The notes below the pieces were generated by a model. The model saw only the letters and a program-made list of their open reading frames with translations. It did no database searches and was not told the DNA's origin. Shown piece by piece: positions 44,526-54,284 of a stretch of 54,431 bases of DNA (the stretch's first letter is position 1; each line of letters opens with the position of its first letter). Made by a program: the position numbers and the translations under genes. The stretch comes from Candidatus Zixiibacteriota bacterium (GTDB lineage Bacteria; Zixibacteria; MSB-5A5; GN15; FEB-12), in the NCBI GenBank assembly GCA_040753875.1, contig JBFMDV010000015.1:1-54431 (forward strand), given 5' to 3'.

Positions 44526-45185
44526 ATGAGTAACGCACTTAAGATCAAACAGAGCCCGAAACTTCCGGCCGAATTGCGACGTGAACAACTTCTCAAATCG
44601 GCCCACGAGTTGTTCGTGAAGCAGGGCTACCGCGGCACTTCCACGGAGGACATTGCCCGAAACGCGGGACTCACGAAGGGAGCCCTCTACTTTCATTATA
44701 AGAGCAAGGAAGAGATACTCCTGGCGCTCATCAAACACATTACCGAGGGGTATCGTGCTGAACTGGACCGGGTGTTGCCGCGACCAGCCAGACCACAGGA
44801 TATCATACATGCTGTGCTGCAAAACAAAAAATGTACCCAGATTCGCGAGTTCAGCGGCATTATGGATATCTGGGTTCAAGCCATCCGTATACCGCGGGTA
44901 CACCGGTTTATCACTGAAACGCACCGTCGGATGGTCACTTACTTCTGCGACCTCATCGATCCGTCGCTGGGGTACACGCGGCAGGAACTCCGGCGACTCA
45001 CGGTGCTGGTATTAGCGATCGCCGATGGGCTGGCGGTCCATCGCGTACTGCACCCGGGAACCATCCAGATTCCTCAACAGATTGCACTTTTCGAATCGCT
45101 CCTGGCAAGTCATGCCCGGGCGAAGAACGGCGGCCGGGCAGCCTACACCCACAGAACAGCTTCACGAACAAGAAGGACGAGATGA
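44526..45185 (+). CDS. TetR/AcrR-family transcriptional repressor of the efflux operon
   Basis: The N-terminal DNA-binding domain is typical: LRREQLLKSAHELFVKQGYR, then the recognition helix region TSTEDIARNAGLTKGALYFH and the closing YKSKEEILLAL (residues about 17-70). The C-terminal ligand domain is diverged, as usual. I use ATG at 44526 with GAAGAGG upstream rather than TTG at 44511, which would overlap operator 2. Two palindromes over its own promoter predict autoregulation and control of everything to 54208. The last residues are Arg/Thr-rich and overlap tolC by 4 bases (ATGA). The inducer is unknown. Confidence 0.93.
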   Translation: MSNALKIKQSPKLPAELRREQLLKSAHELFVKQGYRGTSTEDIARNAGLTKGALYFHYKSKEEILLALIKHITEGYRAELDRVLPRPARPQDIIHAVLQNKKCTQIREFSGIMDIWVQAIRIPRVHRFITETHRRMVTYFCDLIDPSLGYTRQELRRLTVLVLAIADGLAVHRVLHPGTIQIPQQIALFESLLASHARAKNGGRAAYTHRTASRTRRTR

Positions 45186-46522
45186 CAATGATTTCCATGA
45201 ACAGACTGTTCCCTGTGTTTTGTTTTTTGACGGTTTGTGCTGCCGGCGTCTCTTCGACAGCCGAGACCGTCCCGCTTACTGTGGCCGATGCCCGTACCCG
45301 CGCCATCACCTTCAACAGACAATTCCTGTCGGCAAAAGAAGATGTCAAAAAGGCAGGTGCGCAGATAACGCAGGCACGCGCCGGGTTGTTTCCTGATATC
45401 AGCGCTGAAGGCAGCTACACGCGCAACTTCTTAGTGCCAACCTTTTATATCTTCTCGGATTCCGGCACACTTGCATTCAAGACCGGCTCAGACAACAATT
45501 TTGGCGCCGGTATCAGCGTCAGCCAGCCGATCTGGGAGGGAGGCAAAGTCCTGAACGCATGGGCCATTTCAAAACTCTACCACAAGTACACGCAAGCCGG
45601 CCTGGAGCAGACCGAGGCATCGGTCCTCTACACCGCTGAACTGCTGTTCTTCAACACCATTCTCCAACGTGCCAATCTGGAGGTCTTGCAGAAAGCGTTC
45701 GAAGCCAACAGCCACAATCTCGATGTTGTTGAGAAATTCTATGCGAAAGGTATGGCCTCCGAATTTGAACTGCTCCGTGCCCGTGTGGAGAAGGCCAATC
45801 TTATGCCCGGAATTCTGGCCGCTGAGTCGGATGTCACCCTGGCGGAGAAGCGCCTGAAATCGTTCCTGGGACTCAACCTGTCGGACAGCATTGTCATCAT
45901 TGAAGAAGCGGGGGATACCTCGCTGGTCGAGCTCCCGCCCCTCGACCGTCTGCTCGATACCGCTCTCGCTCATCGACCGGAGGTGCAGCGCTCGCATTAC
46001 CTCACGCAAATGACTAAGCGGGCGATTCGAGTGGCCCAGGGGGATTACCAGCCGACCCTTGACGCCAACGCTCATTATGGCTGGCAGGCGCAGTCAAATG
46101 ATTTTCAATTCGATAACCAAACCCGCTCTCTTACCGCCGGTCTCACGTTGTCGATTCCGCTGTTCCAGGGAGGAAAAACCAGGGGGGAAGTGGCCTATCG
46201 CAGGGCAGACTACAACCAGGCACTGCTGGCAGACCAGCAAATGAAGGACGACGTCCGCCTCGAGGTCGAGCAGGCGTACGACCTGTTGATGCAGGCAAAA
46301 AAATCTCTCGATGTTCAGAAAGAGACGATCGCGCAGGCCGAGGAAGGCCTGCGCATTGCCAATCTTCGCTATTCTTCCGGCGTCGGCACTCAGCTCGACG
46401 TCCTCTCCGCGCAGGCGTCACTCACCGATGCCCGTCGCGCCCATGCCCTGGCGCTCAATTTCTTCCGCCAGGCCAGAGCCGGTCTCAAGAAAGCAACGAC
46501 AATTGATTTGGATATGAAGTGA
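45182..46522 (+). CDS. TolC-family outer-membrane efflux protein
   Basis: This is the outer-membrane channel of a tripartite pump. It has a signal peptide (LFPVFCFLTVCAAGVSSTAE), then two TolC/OEP repeats: the first with LTVADARTRAITFNRQFLSA and ARAGLFPDISAEGSYTRNF, the second with YLTQMTKRAIRVAQGDYQPT and LSIPLFQGGKTRGEVAYRR. The final coiled-coil segment is EEGLRIANLRYSSGVGTQLD. The length of 446 aa is normal. It overlaps tetR by 4 bases and is followed directly by the fusion protein gene. Confidence 0.94.
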   Translation: MTMISMNRLFPVFCFLTVCAAGVSSTAETVPLTVADARTRAITFNRQFLSAKEDVKKAGAQITQARAGLFPDISAEGSYTRNFLVPTFYIFSDSGTLAFKTGSDNNFGAGISVSQPIWEGGKVLNAWAISKLYHKYTQAGLEQTEASVLYTAELLFFNTILQRANLEVLQKAFEANSHNLDVVEKFYAKGMASEFELLRARVEKANLMPGILAAESDVTLAEKRLKSFLGLNLSDSIVIIEEAGDTSLVELPPLDRLLDTALAHRPEVQRSHYLTQMTKRAIRVAQGDYQPTLDANAHYGWQAQSNDFQFDNQTRSLTAGLTLSIPLFQGGKTRGEVAYRRADYNQALLADQQMKDDVRLEVEQAYDLLMQAKKSLDVQKETIAQAEEGLRIANLRYSSGVGTQLDVLSAQASLTDARRAHALALNFFRQARAGLKKATTIDLDMK

Positions 46523-46524
46523 CC

Positions 46525-47556
46525 ATGAAAACGCCAATACTCACACTCGCCGTGCTGACAGGACTGGCTCTGACCTCCTGCAGCCGTAACGAACAGTTGA
46601 CCACGCTTGAGCGAACCGTCGCCGTGCGCGCTGAGGTAGTCCGGATTTCCACCGAAGACATGGTGAAGACGTTCACCGGCTCAATCGAGGGAGAACGTCA
46701 GGCTGTGTTGTACGCCAAGCTGGCCGAAGCTGTCGATAAAGTACACGTCCGCGAAGGGCAGACTGTGCAGACAGATCAGGTTATCATCTCTCTGGACAAA
46801 CTCGGACCAAGCTCTCGTTACAACGAGACCATATCGCTGTATCAGAATGCCGAAAAGAACTTCGCCAAGATGGAATATCTTTTCAAGGAAGGGGCGATCT
46901 CCGAATCCGAATTTGATCAGGCCAAGACCGGCTACGAGGTGGCCAGAGCCAATTTCGACGCCGTCAAACGGCTGGTGGACATCACGTCCCCAATTGAGGG
47001 TACCGTGACGTCCATCCCGGTATCACCCGGCGATTTCGTTCAGGTCGGGCAGAAAGTCGCCACGGTTGCCACCATTCGCAACCTGCGCATCAAGTTCGGT
47101 GTCAACGCCGATGATATCCGGTTCATCTCCGTCGGAGCCGATGTCACTGTCATTTCAGATGCTCTCTCACAGACCGGGCACGGCAAAGTAGTGTCGGTGG
47201 CCGAGTCGGCCGACCCGTTCAGCCGCGCCTTCCAGGTCGAAGCGCTCATCGATAACCAGGAACGCCTCTTCAAGCCCGGCATGTTTGTGAAGGTCAATAT
47301 CGTGCAGAAACGACTCGAACATGTGATCGCTATACCGCGAGTTGCGGTCGTAACTCTGGACGATCGCACCGTCGCGTTCACGGTCCAGAATGGTACGGCC
47401 AGGCGTCAGGATGTCGTCCTTGGCGAGGATCTGGATGGCCGGGTGGTTGTCACGTCCGGCCTTACTGCCGGTGACACGCTCGTCACACTGGGTCAGACGT
47501 ATCTTGAAGACGGTTTCAAAGTGACAGTGGCGGCGGCTGGAGACGAAGGCAAATGA
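46525..47556 (+). CDS. RND-type periplasmic membrane-fusion lipoprotein
   Basis: This adaptor joins the inner-membrane RND pump to TolC. The lipobox LTSC (C19) predicts inner-membrane anchoring by lipid. The lipoyl-like half domains are AEAVDKVHVREGQTVQTDQV and DITSPIEGTVTSIPVSPGDF, flanking a short helical hairpin (about 95-145). The beta-barrel and membrane-proximal domains follow (PFSRAFQVEALIDNQERLFK, VTSGLTAGDTLVTLGQTYLE). The start at 46525 gives a clean lipoprotein signal; a GTG two codons earlier overlaps the tolC stop. The stop overlaps the RND gene by 4 bases. Confidence 0.93.
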   Translation: MKTPILTLAVLTGLALTSCSRNEQLTTLERTVAVRAEVVRISTEDMVKTFTGSIEGERQAVLYAKLAEAVDKVHVREGQTVQTDQVIISLDKLGPSSRYNETISLYQNAEKNFAKMEYLFKEGAISESEFDQAKTGYEVARANFDAVKRLVDITSPIEGTVTSIPVSPGDFVQVGQKVATVATIRNLRIKFGVNADDIRFISVGADVTVISDALSQTGHGKVVSVAESADPFSRAFQVEALIDNQERLFKPGMFVKVNIVQKRLEHVIAIPRVAVVTLDDRTVAFTVQNGTARRQDVVLGEDLDGRVVVTSGLTAGDTLVTLGQTYLEDGFKVTVAAAGDEGK

Positions 47557-50500
47557 CACTGTCAGAAGTTGCTATCAAGCGTCCGGTCTTCACCACCATG
47601 ATGATGCTTGCACTCGTGGTGCTTGGATACACGGCGCTGACATCTCTTGCCGTCGAGGAGATGCCGAAAGTTGACTTTCCCTACGTAACTGTCCAAACAG
47701 TCTATCCCGGTGCTGCGGCTGAGACGATCGAGACCGAGGTCTCCAAGCGGATCGAAGATGCCGTCAACCAGATCTCCGGCGTCCGCAACATCACCTCGCG
47801 CTCGCAGGAGGGGTACTCGCTGGTCTTTATCGAATTCCAGCTCGAAAAGGACGTCTATGACGCCGCTAACGACGTTCGCGAGAAGGTGGCCGGCATCCGA
47901 GGGGACCTTCCTGAAGAGATCGAGGAGCCGGTCGTCAGCCAGTACGACCCGCAGGCCAGGCCGGTGTTGTCGCTCACGGTGTCCGGCTCTCGCCCGGCGC
48001 GCGAGATAACGGAACTCGCCAAGAACCTGATAAAAAAGCGGCTTGAGACCGTTACCGGTGTCGGCCAGGTGCTGCTCATCGGCGGTTCCGAACGCGAGGT
48101 GCTCGTTGCCCTCAATCCGGAACGGATGGAATCGTACGATGTCAGCGTTGCCGATGTTCAGGACGCCATTCGTGCTGCCAACCTCGAAGTGCCGGGGGGC
48201 AGAGTGGACGAGAAGTCGCGCGAGTATCTTGTCCGAATCATGGGCCGAATCGACAATGTCTCGCAGTTCAATAATGTGATCATCAAGAACCGGCAGGGCG
48301 TGCAGGTGCGATTACAGGACATCGGCCGTGCTGTTGACACAACCGTCGAGCAGCGCTCGTTGTCGCGGTTTAATGATAAACCTGCCGTCTCACTCGGCCT
48401 CAGCAAACAATCCGGAGCCAATGTGGTCGATCTGGCGCACGAAGCTCGTAAGGTCATAGCTGAACTCAAAAGCGAAGTGCCGCCCGACATCAAGATAGAA
48501 GTTGTCGCCGACGATTCCGAGTTCATCGAGGAATCGATCGCCGAGATCAACTTCAATATTATCTTCGGCATGTTGCTGGCCGTCATTGTACTGTACTTGT
48601 TCCTGCTTGATTTTCGTCCCACTATCATCGCCGGACTTTCCATCCCGATATCGTTGATCGCAACATTCACGGTTATGAAGATGCTCGGGTTTACGGTCAA
48701 TTTCATGACCCTGCTCGGGCTGTCGCTGGCGGTCGGAATGCTTATCGACGACGCCATCGTCGTCATCGAGAACATCTATCGCCACATCGATGAAGGAGAA
48801 GCTGCCTGGAGCGCCGCCTTTACCGCCACCAAGGAGATTGGCCTGGCGGTGATGGCAACCACGTTTTCGATCGTGGTCGTGTTCATTCCGGTCGCCTTTA
48901 TGGAAGGGATCATCGGGCGATTCTTCTACCAATTTGGCATGTCGGTAGCATTTGCGGTAATCATCTCGCTGTTTGTAGCGTTTACGCTTACACCGATGCT
49001 GTCCGCCCGGTGGTTGCACAAGCATGGTGACGCCGGACCTGGCGCACACTTGGAGTCAGGTTTCTGGCGCAGGTTTCACGGTGCGCTTGGCTATTGGAAC
49101 CGAGCCTTCGACTGGTTCAAACCCAAATACCACGGTCTCCTCGCGGCATCTCTACGCAGACGATGGGTGGTCATGGTAGTTGCCGTCCTTTCATTCGCCG
49201 GCGCTCTTGGCACCACATTGTTTCTGGGGAGTGAGTTCCTCACCGAATCGGACCGGGGCCAGTTTGCGATTGGCGTCTCCACACCACCCGGCTCCACATT
49301 ACAGCAGACCTCAGATGCTATTGCCAGTATCGAAAGAATCGTTCGAGTAATGCCCGAGGTCACCTCCACCTATGTGACCATCGGTTCCGGCAATGACCCG
49401 GTCACCGAAGGCCAGATTCTGCTGAAGCTCGTGGACCGGGCAGAACGAAAACTGTCGGCCAAGCAGATGATGGACTCCGTTCGCGCGCTTATTGCGGATA
49501 TCCCAGGCATCGAGACATCGGTCTCAAGCGGTGAGCATGGCGGCGGAAGTAATAGAGAGGTCGAATTCTCGGTTCGTGGTGAGGATCTGGACGTCGTTCG
49601 CGGGCTCGCGCGGCAGGTACAGAAAATTGTCACCGGTGTGCCCGGCACCGTGGATATTGATAACAGCATGGCCGAGGGAAAACCTGAGCTGCACGTGCAA
49701 GTGGACCGAAAGGCCGCCGATGATCTTGGTCTGAATCTGGCGGCCATCCCCATGACGGTCCGCGCCCTGGTGGAGGGAGAGGTGGTCACGCGATACAAAG
49801 AGGGGAACGAGGAATACGATGTTCGCATGCGGCTCGACAAGCCGTACCGGGCCTCTGCCGAAGATATCGGACGGATCCTTGTCGAAAGCAACAAGGACAA
49901 ACCGGACAACGGCAAGCTGCTTGTTCCCCTGAACCGCGTCGCCACCATAACCAAACGATCCGAGATTGGCCAGTACGATCGGTTCAATCGTCAGCGTGAA
50001 GTGCGGGTCAACTGGAACGTGACCAGCGGCGCTTTTACTGGTACTACTTCCAATCTGGTCTTGGCCGAAGTGGCCAAAATGCAGGTGCCGCCCGGCTACA
50101 TCATTGAACCGACCGGTATGGAGAAAATCCGCGGCGAATCATTCAACGCAATTGGTAAGGCACTCTTCCTGGCGGTGATTTTCATCTACCTGTTGCTGGC
50201 TTCACAGTACGAGTCGTTCTTTGACCCGTTCTCCATTATGCTATCTCTTCCGTTGTCGCTTATCGGCGCGTTTCTTGGACTGCTGGGCTCATCCTTGTCC
50301 ATTCAATCATTGATCGGTATCGTCCTCTTGATGGGGCTGGTCACCAAAAACGCCATTCTGCTGATAGATTTCGTTAAGCAGCAACGCGCCAAAGGTATTC
50401 CACGGACCGAGGCCATTCTCATGGCCGGTCCGATCCGGCTCCGCCCCATCCTGATGACCACTTTCGCCATGGTGTTCGGTATGCTCCCGCTGGCAACCGG

Positions 50501-50711
50501 ACTGGGTCCTGGCGGCGAATTCCGGGCCCCCATGGCCCGTGCGGTTATCGGCGGTGTCATTTCCTCCACGCTGTTAACGCTCGTGGTTGTACCGGTGGTT
50601 TACACGTTAATTGATGATTTTGTCGGGCTCTTTCGGCGTCGCTCCGCTGTTACAGCTTCGGTAACCGGAAAGGAACCTGCCGTTGGTGAATCACTTGATC
50701 GCCCCAAATAA
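47553..50711 (+). CDS. HAE1-type RND efflux transporter
   Basis: This is the inner-membrane proton-driven pump of 1052 aa with the RND layout: one N-terminal helix, a large periplasmic loop, helices 2-7, a second loop and helices 8-12. The proton-relay aspartates lie in [20 protein letters not shown] (D399 and the next residue), the counterpart of D407/D408 in Acr[21 protein letters not shown] and [14 protein letters not shown] mark the late helices. HAE1 pumps export hydrophobic and amphiphilic compounds; the substrate here is unknown. Its final 26 bases overlap the start of bshC, an unusual link. Confidence 0.95.
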   Translation: MTLSEVAIKRPVFTTMMMLALVVLGYTALTSLAVEEMPKVDFPYVTVQTVYPGAAAETIETEVSKRIEDAVNQISGVRNITSRSQEGYSLVFIEFQLEKDVYDAANDVREKVAGIRGDLPEEIEEPVVSQYDPQARPVLSLTVSGSRPAREITELAKNLIKKRLETVTGVGQVLLIGGSEREVLVALNPERMESYDVSVADVQDAIRAANLEVPGGRVDEKSREYLVRIMGRIDNVSQFNNVIIKNRQGVQVRLQDIGRAVDTTVEQRSLSRFNDKPAVSLGLSKQSGANVVDLAHEARKVIAELKSEVPPDIKIEVVADDSEFIEESIAEINFNIIFGMLLAVIVLYLFLLDFRPTIIAGLSIPISLIATFTVMKMLGFTVNFMTLLGLSLAVGMLIDDAIVVIENIYRHIDEGEAAWSAAFTATKEIGLAVMATTFSIVVVFIPVAFMEGIIGRFFYQFGMSVAFAVIISLFVAFTLTPMLSARWLHKHGDAGPGAHLESGFWRRFHGALGYWNRAFDWFKPKYHGLLAASLRRRWVVMVVAVLSFAGALGTTLFLGSEFLTESDRGQFAIGVSTPPGSTLQQTSDAIASIERIVRVMPEVTSTYVTIGSGNDPVTEGQILLKLVDRAERKLSAKQMMDSVRALIADIPGIETSVSSGEHGGGSNREVEFSVRGEDLDVVRGLARQVQKIVTGVPGTVDIDNSMAEGKPELHVQVDRKAADDLGLNLAAIPMTVRALVEGEVVTRYKEGNEEYDVRMRLDKPYRASAEDIGRILVESNKDKPDNGKLLVPLNRVATITKRSEIGQYDRFNRQREVRVNWNVTSGAFTGTTSNLVLAEVAKMQVPPGYIIEPTGMEKIRGESFNAIGKALFLAVIFIYLLLASQYESFFDPFSIMLSLPLSLIGAFLGLLGSSLSIQSLIGIVLLMGLVTKNAILLIDFVKQQRAKGIPRTEAILMAGPIRLRPILMTTFAMVFGMLPLATGLGPGGEFRAPMARAVIGGVISSTLLTLVVVPVVYTLIDDFVGLFRRRSAVTASVTGKEPAVGESLDRPK

Positions 50712-52308
50712 GGCGCTCGGCTACTCCAAACTCTATCTGGACTTCCTGGCCGACCTCCCGTCGGCCAGACGTCTGTATGGATCAGGCGACTTGCCGGCCG
50801 TCGCCCAGCAATTGGACAGGCATGCAGCCCACCGCCCTTCAATGGTCCATATTCTTAGATGTCAGAACACTGCCTTCGGGGCTTCAGAGCGCACGCTCGC
50901 CGCTATCGAACAACTGCTCGATCCGAAGGCTCTCTGCGTGTTTGCCGGTCAACAAGCCGGTTTGTTCGGCGGCCCGATGATGACACTCATCAAAGCGCTC
51001 GGTGCTGTCAATCGGGCCAGGCAATTCTCCCAGGAACTCGGGCGACCGGTTGTGCCCATCTTCTGGATCGCCGCCGATGACCACGACTTCGCCGAAGCCA
51101 ATCACACCTGGCTCCTGAACCGAGAATCGGAACTGGTCCGAGTATCGTATGACACCCCCCCCGCATCGGCGCTCTCTATGGGAAAAACGCGTTTTTCGGA
51201 CCAGGAGGCGCTCGATCGGGCAATATCTGCGTATCGAGCCAGTCTCGGCGAGACCGAGTTCACCTTATGGCTTTATGACCTGCTCGACCGCTCTTACACT
51301 TCCGGCGAGACATTTGTCTCGGCCTTCGGTCGGTTCATGGCGGCTTTGACAACCGATACCGGGCTGATCCTGTTCGACCCTTCCGACCCTGAGGTCAAAC
51401 GCCTCGCCGCTCCCTTTTTCGGCTCGATGCTCGACCGGCAGGTAGCGATCACGGATGCTATTCATGGCGCCAACCAACTCCTTCGGGAATCGGGCTACCA
51501 TGTCCAGGTGGAAAAGGACCAGCAGGCCACACATCTGTTCCTTGACCAAAATGCCCGCACGCCTGTCACGCGCGACAGCGGTCAATTCCGGGCCGGCGAC
51601 CGAAGTTATGACGAGCACGAACTGCGCTCGATAATCGATTCGGAACCCGAGCGCCTCTCACCCGATGCGCTCCTGCGGCCGGTCATGCAGTCATACTTAC
51701 TGCCTGTGGTAGGTCAACTCGGTGGGCCATCGGAAATCGCCTATTTCGCTCAAATGTCCTCCCTCTTTCCCTTGTTCGATCTCCCGGCTCCGGTCCGCCT
51801 CGCTCGTCCAACCCTGACACTCGTGGAATCGCGTTACGAGAAGATGATGGATGAGTTCGGCATAACGTTCGACGAGTTAACCGGCGATATCGAATTGGTC
51901 GTCAACCGGGTCCTTACCGCCAGTTTCCCCGCCGATCTGGAGCAACGGTACTCACAGCTTCGCGCCGATGTGGCTTCACGCTTCGAGGAATTCAGCAGTC
52001 AGTCACTCCAATTCGACCCCTCCGTTAGTGAGTTCGCCAAACAGACATTCGGCAAAATAGACTTCTCCTTAAGGCAATTCGAGGACAAGCTGTTCGCCGG
52101 ACATAAGAAAAAGCAGAAAGAGATGCGCGACCGCCTATATAGACTCGGCCGAAGCCTGTATCCGAATCGCGGTTTGCAGGAACGAACCCTCAATGTCGCC
52201 TATTTCGTTGCCAAACACGGTCGGGAGATAGTATCTTTTGTCCATCAGCGGATGGATGCCAACCAGACCGCACATCAACTCATTTCATTAGCGGAGTTCA
52301 AGAAATAG
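50686..52308 (+). CDS. bshC: Bacillithiol synthase, cysteine-adding enzyme BshC
   Basis: It is proposed to join cysteine to glucosaminyl-malate in the last step of bacillithiol synthesis. Diagnostic stretches are FAGQQAGLFGGPMMTLIKAL, PVFWIAADDHDF-like PIFWIAADDHDFAEANH, and PVVGQLGGPSEIAYFAQMSS. The C-terminal coiled coil (LEQRYSQLRADVASRFEEF ... KKQKEMRDRLYRL) is also typical. The length of 540 aa matches the family. GTG at 50686 follows AAAGGAA by about 10 bases; TTG at 50683 is an alternative. It overlaps the RND pump gene by 26 bases and abuts bshA with no gap. Confidence 0.92.
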   Translation: MNHLIAPNKALGYSKLYLDFLADLPSARRLYGSGDLPAVAQQLDRHAAHRPSMVHILRCQNTAFGASERTLAAIEQLLDPKALCVFAGQQAGLFGGPMMTLIKALGAVNRARQFSQELGRPVVPIFWIAADDHDFAEANHTWLLNRESELVRVSYDTPPASALSMGKTRFSDQEALDRAISAYRASLGETEFTLWLYDLLDRSYTSGETFVSAFGRFMAALTTDTGLILFDPSDPEVKRLAAPFFGSMLDRQVAITDAIHGANQLLRESGYHVQVEKDQQATHLFLDQNARTPVTRDSGQFRAGDRSYDEHELRSIIDSEPERLSPDALLRPVMQSYLLPVVGQLGGPSEIAYFAQMSSLFPLFDLPAPVRLARPTLTLVESRYEKMMDEFGITFDELTGDIELVVNRVLTASFPADLEQRYSQLRADVASRFEEFSSQSLQFDPSVSEFAKQTFGKIDFSLRQFEDKLFAGHKKKQKEMRDRLYRLGRSLYPNRGLQERTLNVAYFVAKHGREIVSFVHQRMDANQTAHQLISLAEFKK

Positions 52309-53439
52309 ATGGTCATCGGTATCACCTGTTATCCGGTTCCGGGCGGTTCCGGCATTGTTGCCACCGAACTCGGCCAGCAGCTTGCCACCCGCGGGCATCT
52401 GGTCCATTTCATTTCCTACGCGTTGCCGTTTCGTCTGGACAAGTATCAGGGGAACGTCTTCTACCACGGCGTCGAGACGACCGCCTATCCGCTCTTTAAG
52501 CAGCCCCCGTACACACTCACGCTGGCATCGAAAATGGCCGATGTCGCCCGTGCGTACAAGCTTGATGTTCTCCATGTGCACTACGCCATTCCGCACGCAA
52601 CGTCGGCGTTCCTGGCGCGGCAGCTATTGGCGGTGGAGAACAACCATTTGCCGAAAATCATCACCACGCTTCATGGTACCGATATCACGCTGGTCGGCGC
52701 CGATCCGTCCTTCTACGACATCACACGCTTTTCCATCAACATGTCCGATGGCGTCACGGCCGTTTCTAACTATCTTGCCGCCGAGACGCGCGATGTGTTC
52801 AAAATCACCAAAGAGATCCGCGTCGTACACAATTTCTTCGACGCCTCCCGTTTCAAACCACATTCCAGTCAGTGCAAACGGGCCGAGTTTGCCGCCGATA
52901 ACGAGTATCTTGTCATGCACGTCTCCAACTTCCGCCCGGTGAAACGGACCATGGACGTCATCGATGTTTTCGAGCGAATCTCCGCCGAACTCCCGGCCAA
53001 ACTGGTGCTGATCGGTGAGGGCCCGGACACCGTTCTCGCCCGACGCCAGATCAACAAGCGTGGCCTGACTGACAAAGTCAATTTCCTCGGCAACCAGAGC
53101 CGGGTGGAAGCAGTCCTGCCGTGCGCCGACTTGTTTTTGCTTCCCTCGGAAGAAGAGTCATTCGGCCTTGCTGCTCTCGAAGCATTGGCTTGCGGCGTGC
53201 CGGTTATCGGCACGTCCGGAACAGGCCTGGTGGAGGTCGTCGATGATTACCGCAATGGCTTTCTGCTGCCGGTAGGAGACACCGTCTCGATGTCTCGTGC
53301 TGCTATTGCGCTCCTTCGAGACAAACAGCGATTGGCGGAATTCAAGGCTTCAGCCGCCGAGTCGGCACACCGGAAATTCAACGCCGACAAGATCGTCGCC
53401 GAGTACGAACAATACTACGAGGAAGTCATCCGTGGCTGA
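52309..53439 (+). CDS. bshA: N-acetyl-alpha-D-glucosaminyl L-malate synthase BshA
   Basis: This GT4-family glycosyltransferase joins UDP-GlcNAc and L-malate, the first step of bacillithiol synthesis. The N-terminal YPVPGGSGIVATELGQQLA and HVHYAIPHATSAFLARQLL are highly characteristic of BshA. TLHGTDITLVG and the C-terminal sugar-nucleotide motif EEESFGLAALEALACGVPVI (E-x7-E) complete the picture. 376 aa is the normal length. The ATG follows the bshC stop immediately. It overlaps bshB by 8 bases. Confidence 0.95.
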   Translation: MVIGITCYPVPGGSGIVATELGQQLATRGHLVHFISYALPFRLDKYQGNVFYHGVETTAYPLFKQPPYTLTLASKMADVARAYKLDVLHVHYAIPHATSAFLARQLLAVENNHLPKIITTLHGTDITLVGADPSFYDITRFSINMSDGVTAVSNYLAAETRDVFKITKEIRVVHNFFDASRFKPHSSQCKRAEFAADNEYLVMHVSNFRPVKRTMDVIDVFERISAELPAKLVLIGEGPDTVLARRQINKRGLTDKVNFLGNQSRVEAVLPCADLFLLPSEEESFGLAALEALACGVPVIGTSGTGLVEVVDDYRNGFLLPVGDTVSMSRAAIALLRDKQRLAEFKASAAESAHRKFNADKIVAEYEQYYEEVIRG

Positions 53440-54208
53440 CGCCCCGAAACTCGACGTTCTCTCCATAGCCGCCCATCCCGATGATACTGAGATCACCTGT
53501 GGCGGTCTGCTTATCAAAATGGTCAAGCGGGGGAGAGCTGTCGGCGCGCTGGACCTGACTCGCGGTGAGGCGGGGACGCATGGCGATGAAAATAGCCGTG
53601 CCTCCGAGGCGGCTGCCGCGGCCAAGGTAATGGGGTTAGCCTACCGACACAATCTCCAGATAGAAGACGCCGCCGTCGAATACAACCAGCCGAACAAACT
53701 CAAGATTGCCGAGGCTATCCGCGCCACGCGGCCCGAACTGGTCATTCTGCCGCATTGGGAACAGCGCCATCCGGACCACAACGCTTGCAGCCGTCTCGGC
53801 TACGATGCCTGCTTCCTGGCGGGCTTGAAGAAGCTGAAAATCGACGGCGAGCCGTTCCGTCCGCGAAAAATCATCTACGTCTCATATTTCCGTAATACCG
53901 ACTACTCGTTCCTTGTCGATATCACCGATGAATTCGAGCAGAAATGCGAGGCGGTGGCCGCCTACCAGTCGCAGTTCGGCAGTGGCACATCGTTCAAGGA
54001 TATCCTTAAAGGGACGACTAACCTGTACGATCTCATCTCCACCGGCGGCAGGAACATTTTCTCGCCAGGTATCAACATCTACGATCTCATGCACACCCGC
54101 GCGCATCAATTGGGGCAATTGGCTGGTGTCCGTTACGCCGAGGCCTACACGATCAAAGAGCGCATCCTGATTGACGACCCCCAGACGATGCCGGTGGCGT
54201 CTGTCTGA
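53432..54208 (+). CDS. bshB1: Bacillithiol biosynthesis deacetylase BshB1
   Basis: This zinc-dependent LmbE/PIG-L deacetylase removes the acetyl group from GlcNAc-malate, the middle step of bacillithiol synthesis. The zinc site is AAHPDDTEITCGG (H15, D17/D18) with HPDHNACS (H113, H116). LDLTRGEAGTHGDENSRASE is a strong BshB1 match. I chose GTG at 53432, which follows GAGGAAG by 6-7 bases, and not an upstream start buried in bshA. The length of 258 aa is standard. It ends the operon; no clear terminator follows, only the palindrome at 54253-54278. Confidence 0.93.
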   Translation: MADAPKLDVLSIAAHPDDTEITCGGLLIKMVKRGRAVGALDLTRGEAGTHGDENSRASEAAAAAKVMGLAYRHNLQIEDAAVEYNQPNKLKIAEAIRATRPELVILPHWEQRHPDHNACSRLGYDACFLAGLKKLKIDGEPFRPRKIIYVSYFRNTDYSFLVDITDEFEQKCEAVAAYQSQFGSGTSFKDILKGTTNLYDLISTGGRNIFSPGINIYDLMHTRAHQLGQLAGVRYAEAYTIKERILIDDPQTMPVASV

Positions 54209-54252
54209 TCGCATGCAGCGGTTTCCCGTGGCCAAAAACCTCTCTTCAAGTC

Positions 54253-54278
54253 ATTGCGAGGCGCTTCGCCGAAGCAAT
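54253..54278. repeat. REP-like palindrome of the GTCATTGCGAGG type
   Basis: ATTGC-GA-GGCG-CTT-CGCC-GAA-GCAAT folds into a hairpin (ATTGC 54253-54257 with GCAAT 54274-54278; GGCG with CGCC). The sequence GTCATTGCGAGG...GAAGCAATCTC is a widely found intergenic palindrome in many bacterial phyla. It lies just upstream of an IS110-like element. Confidence 0.7.
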
Positions 54279-54284
54279 CTCGAT

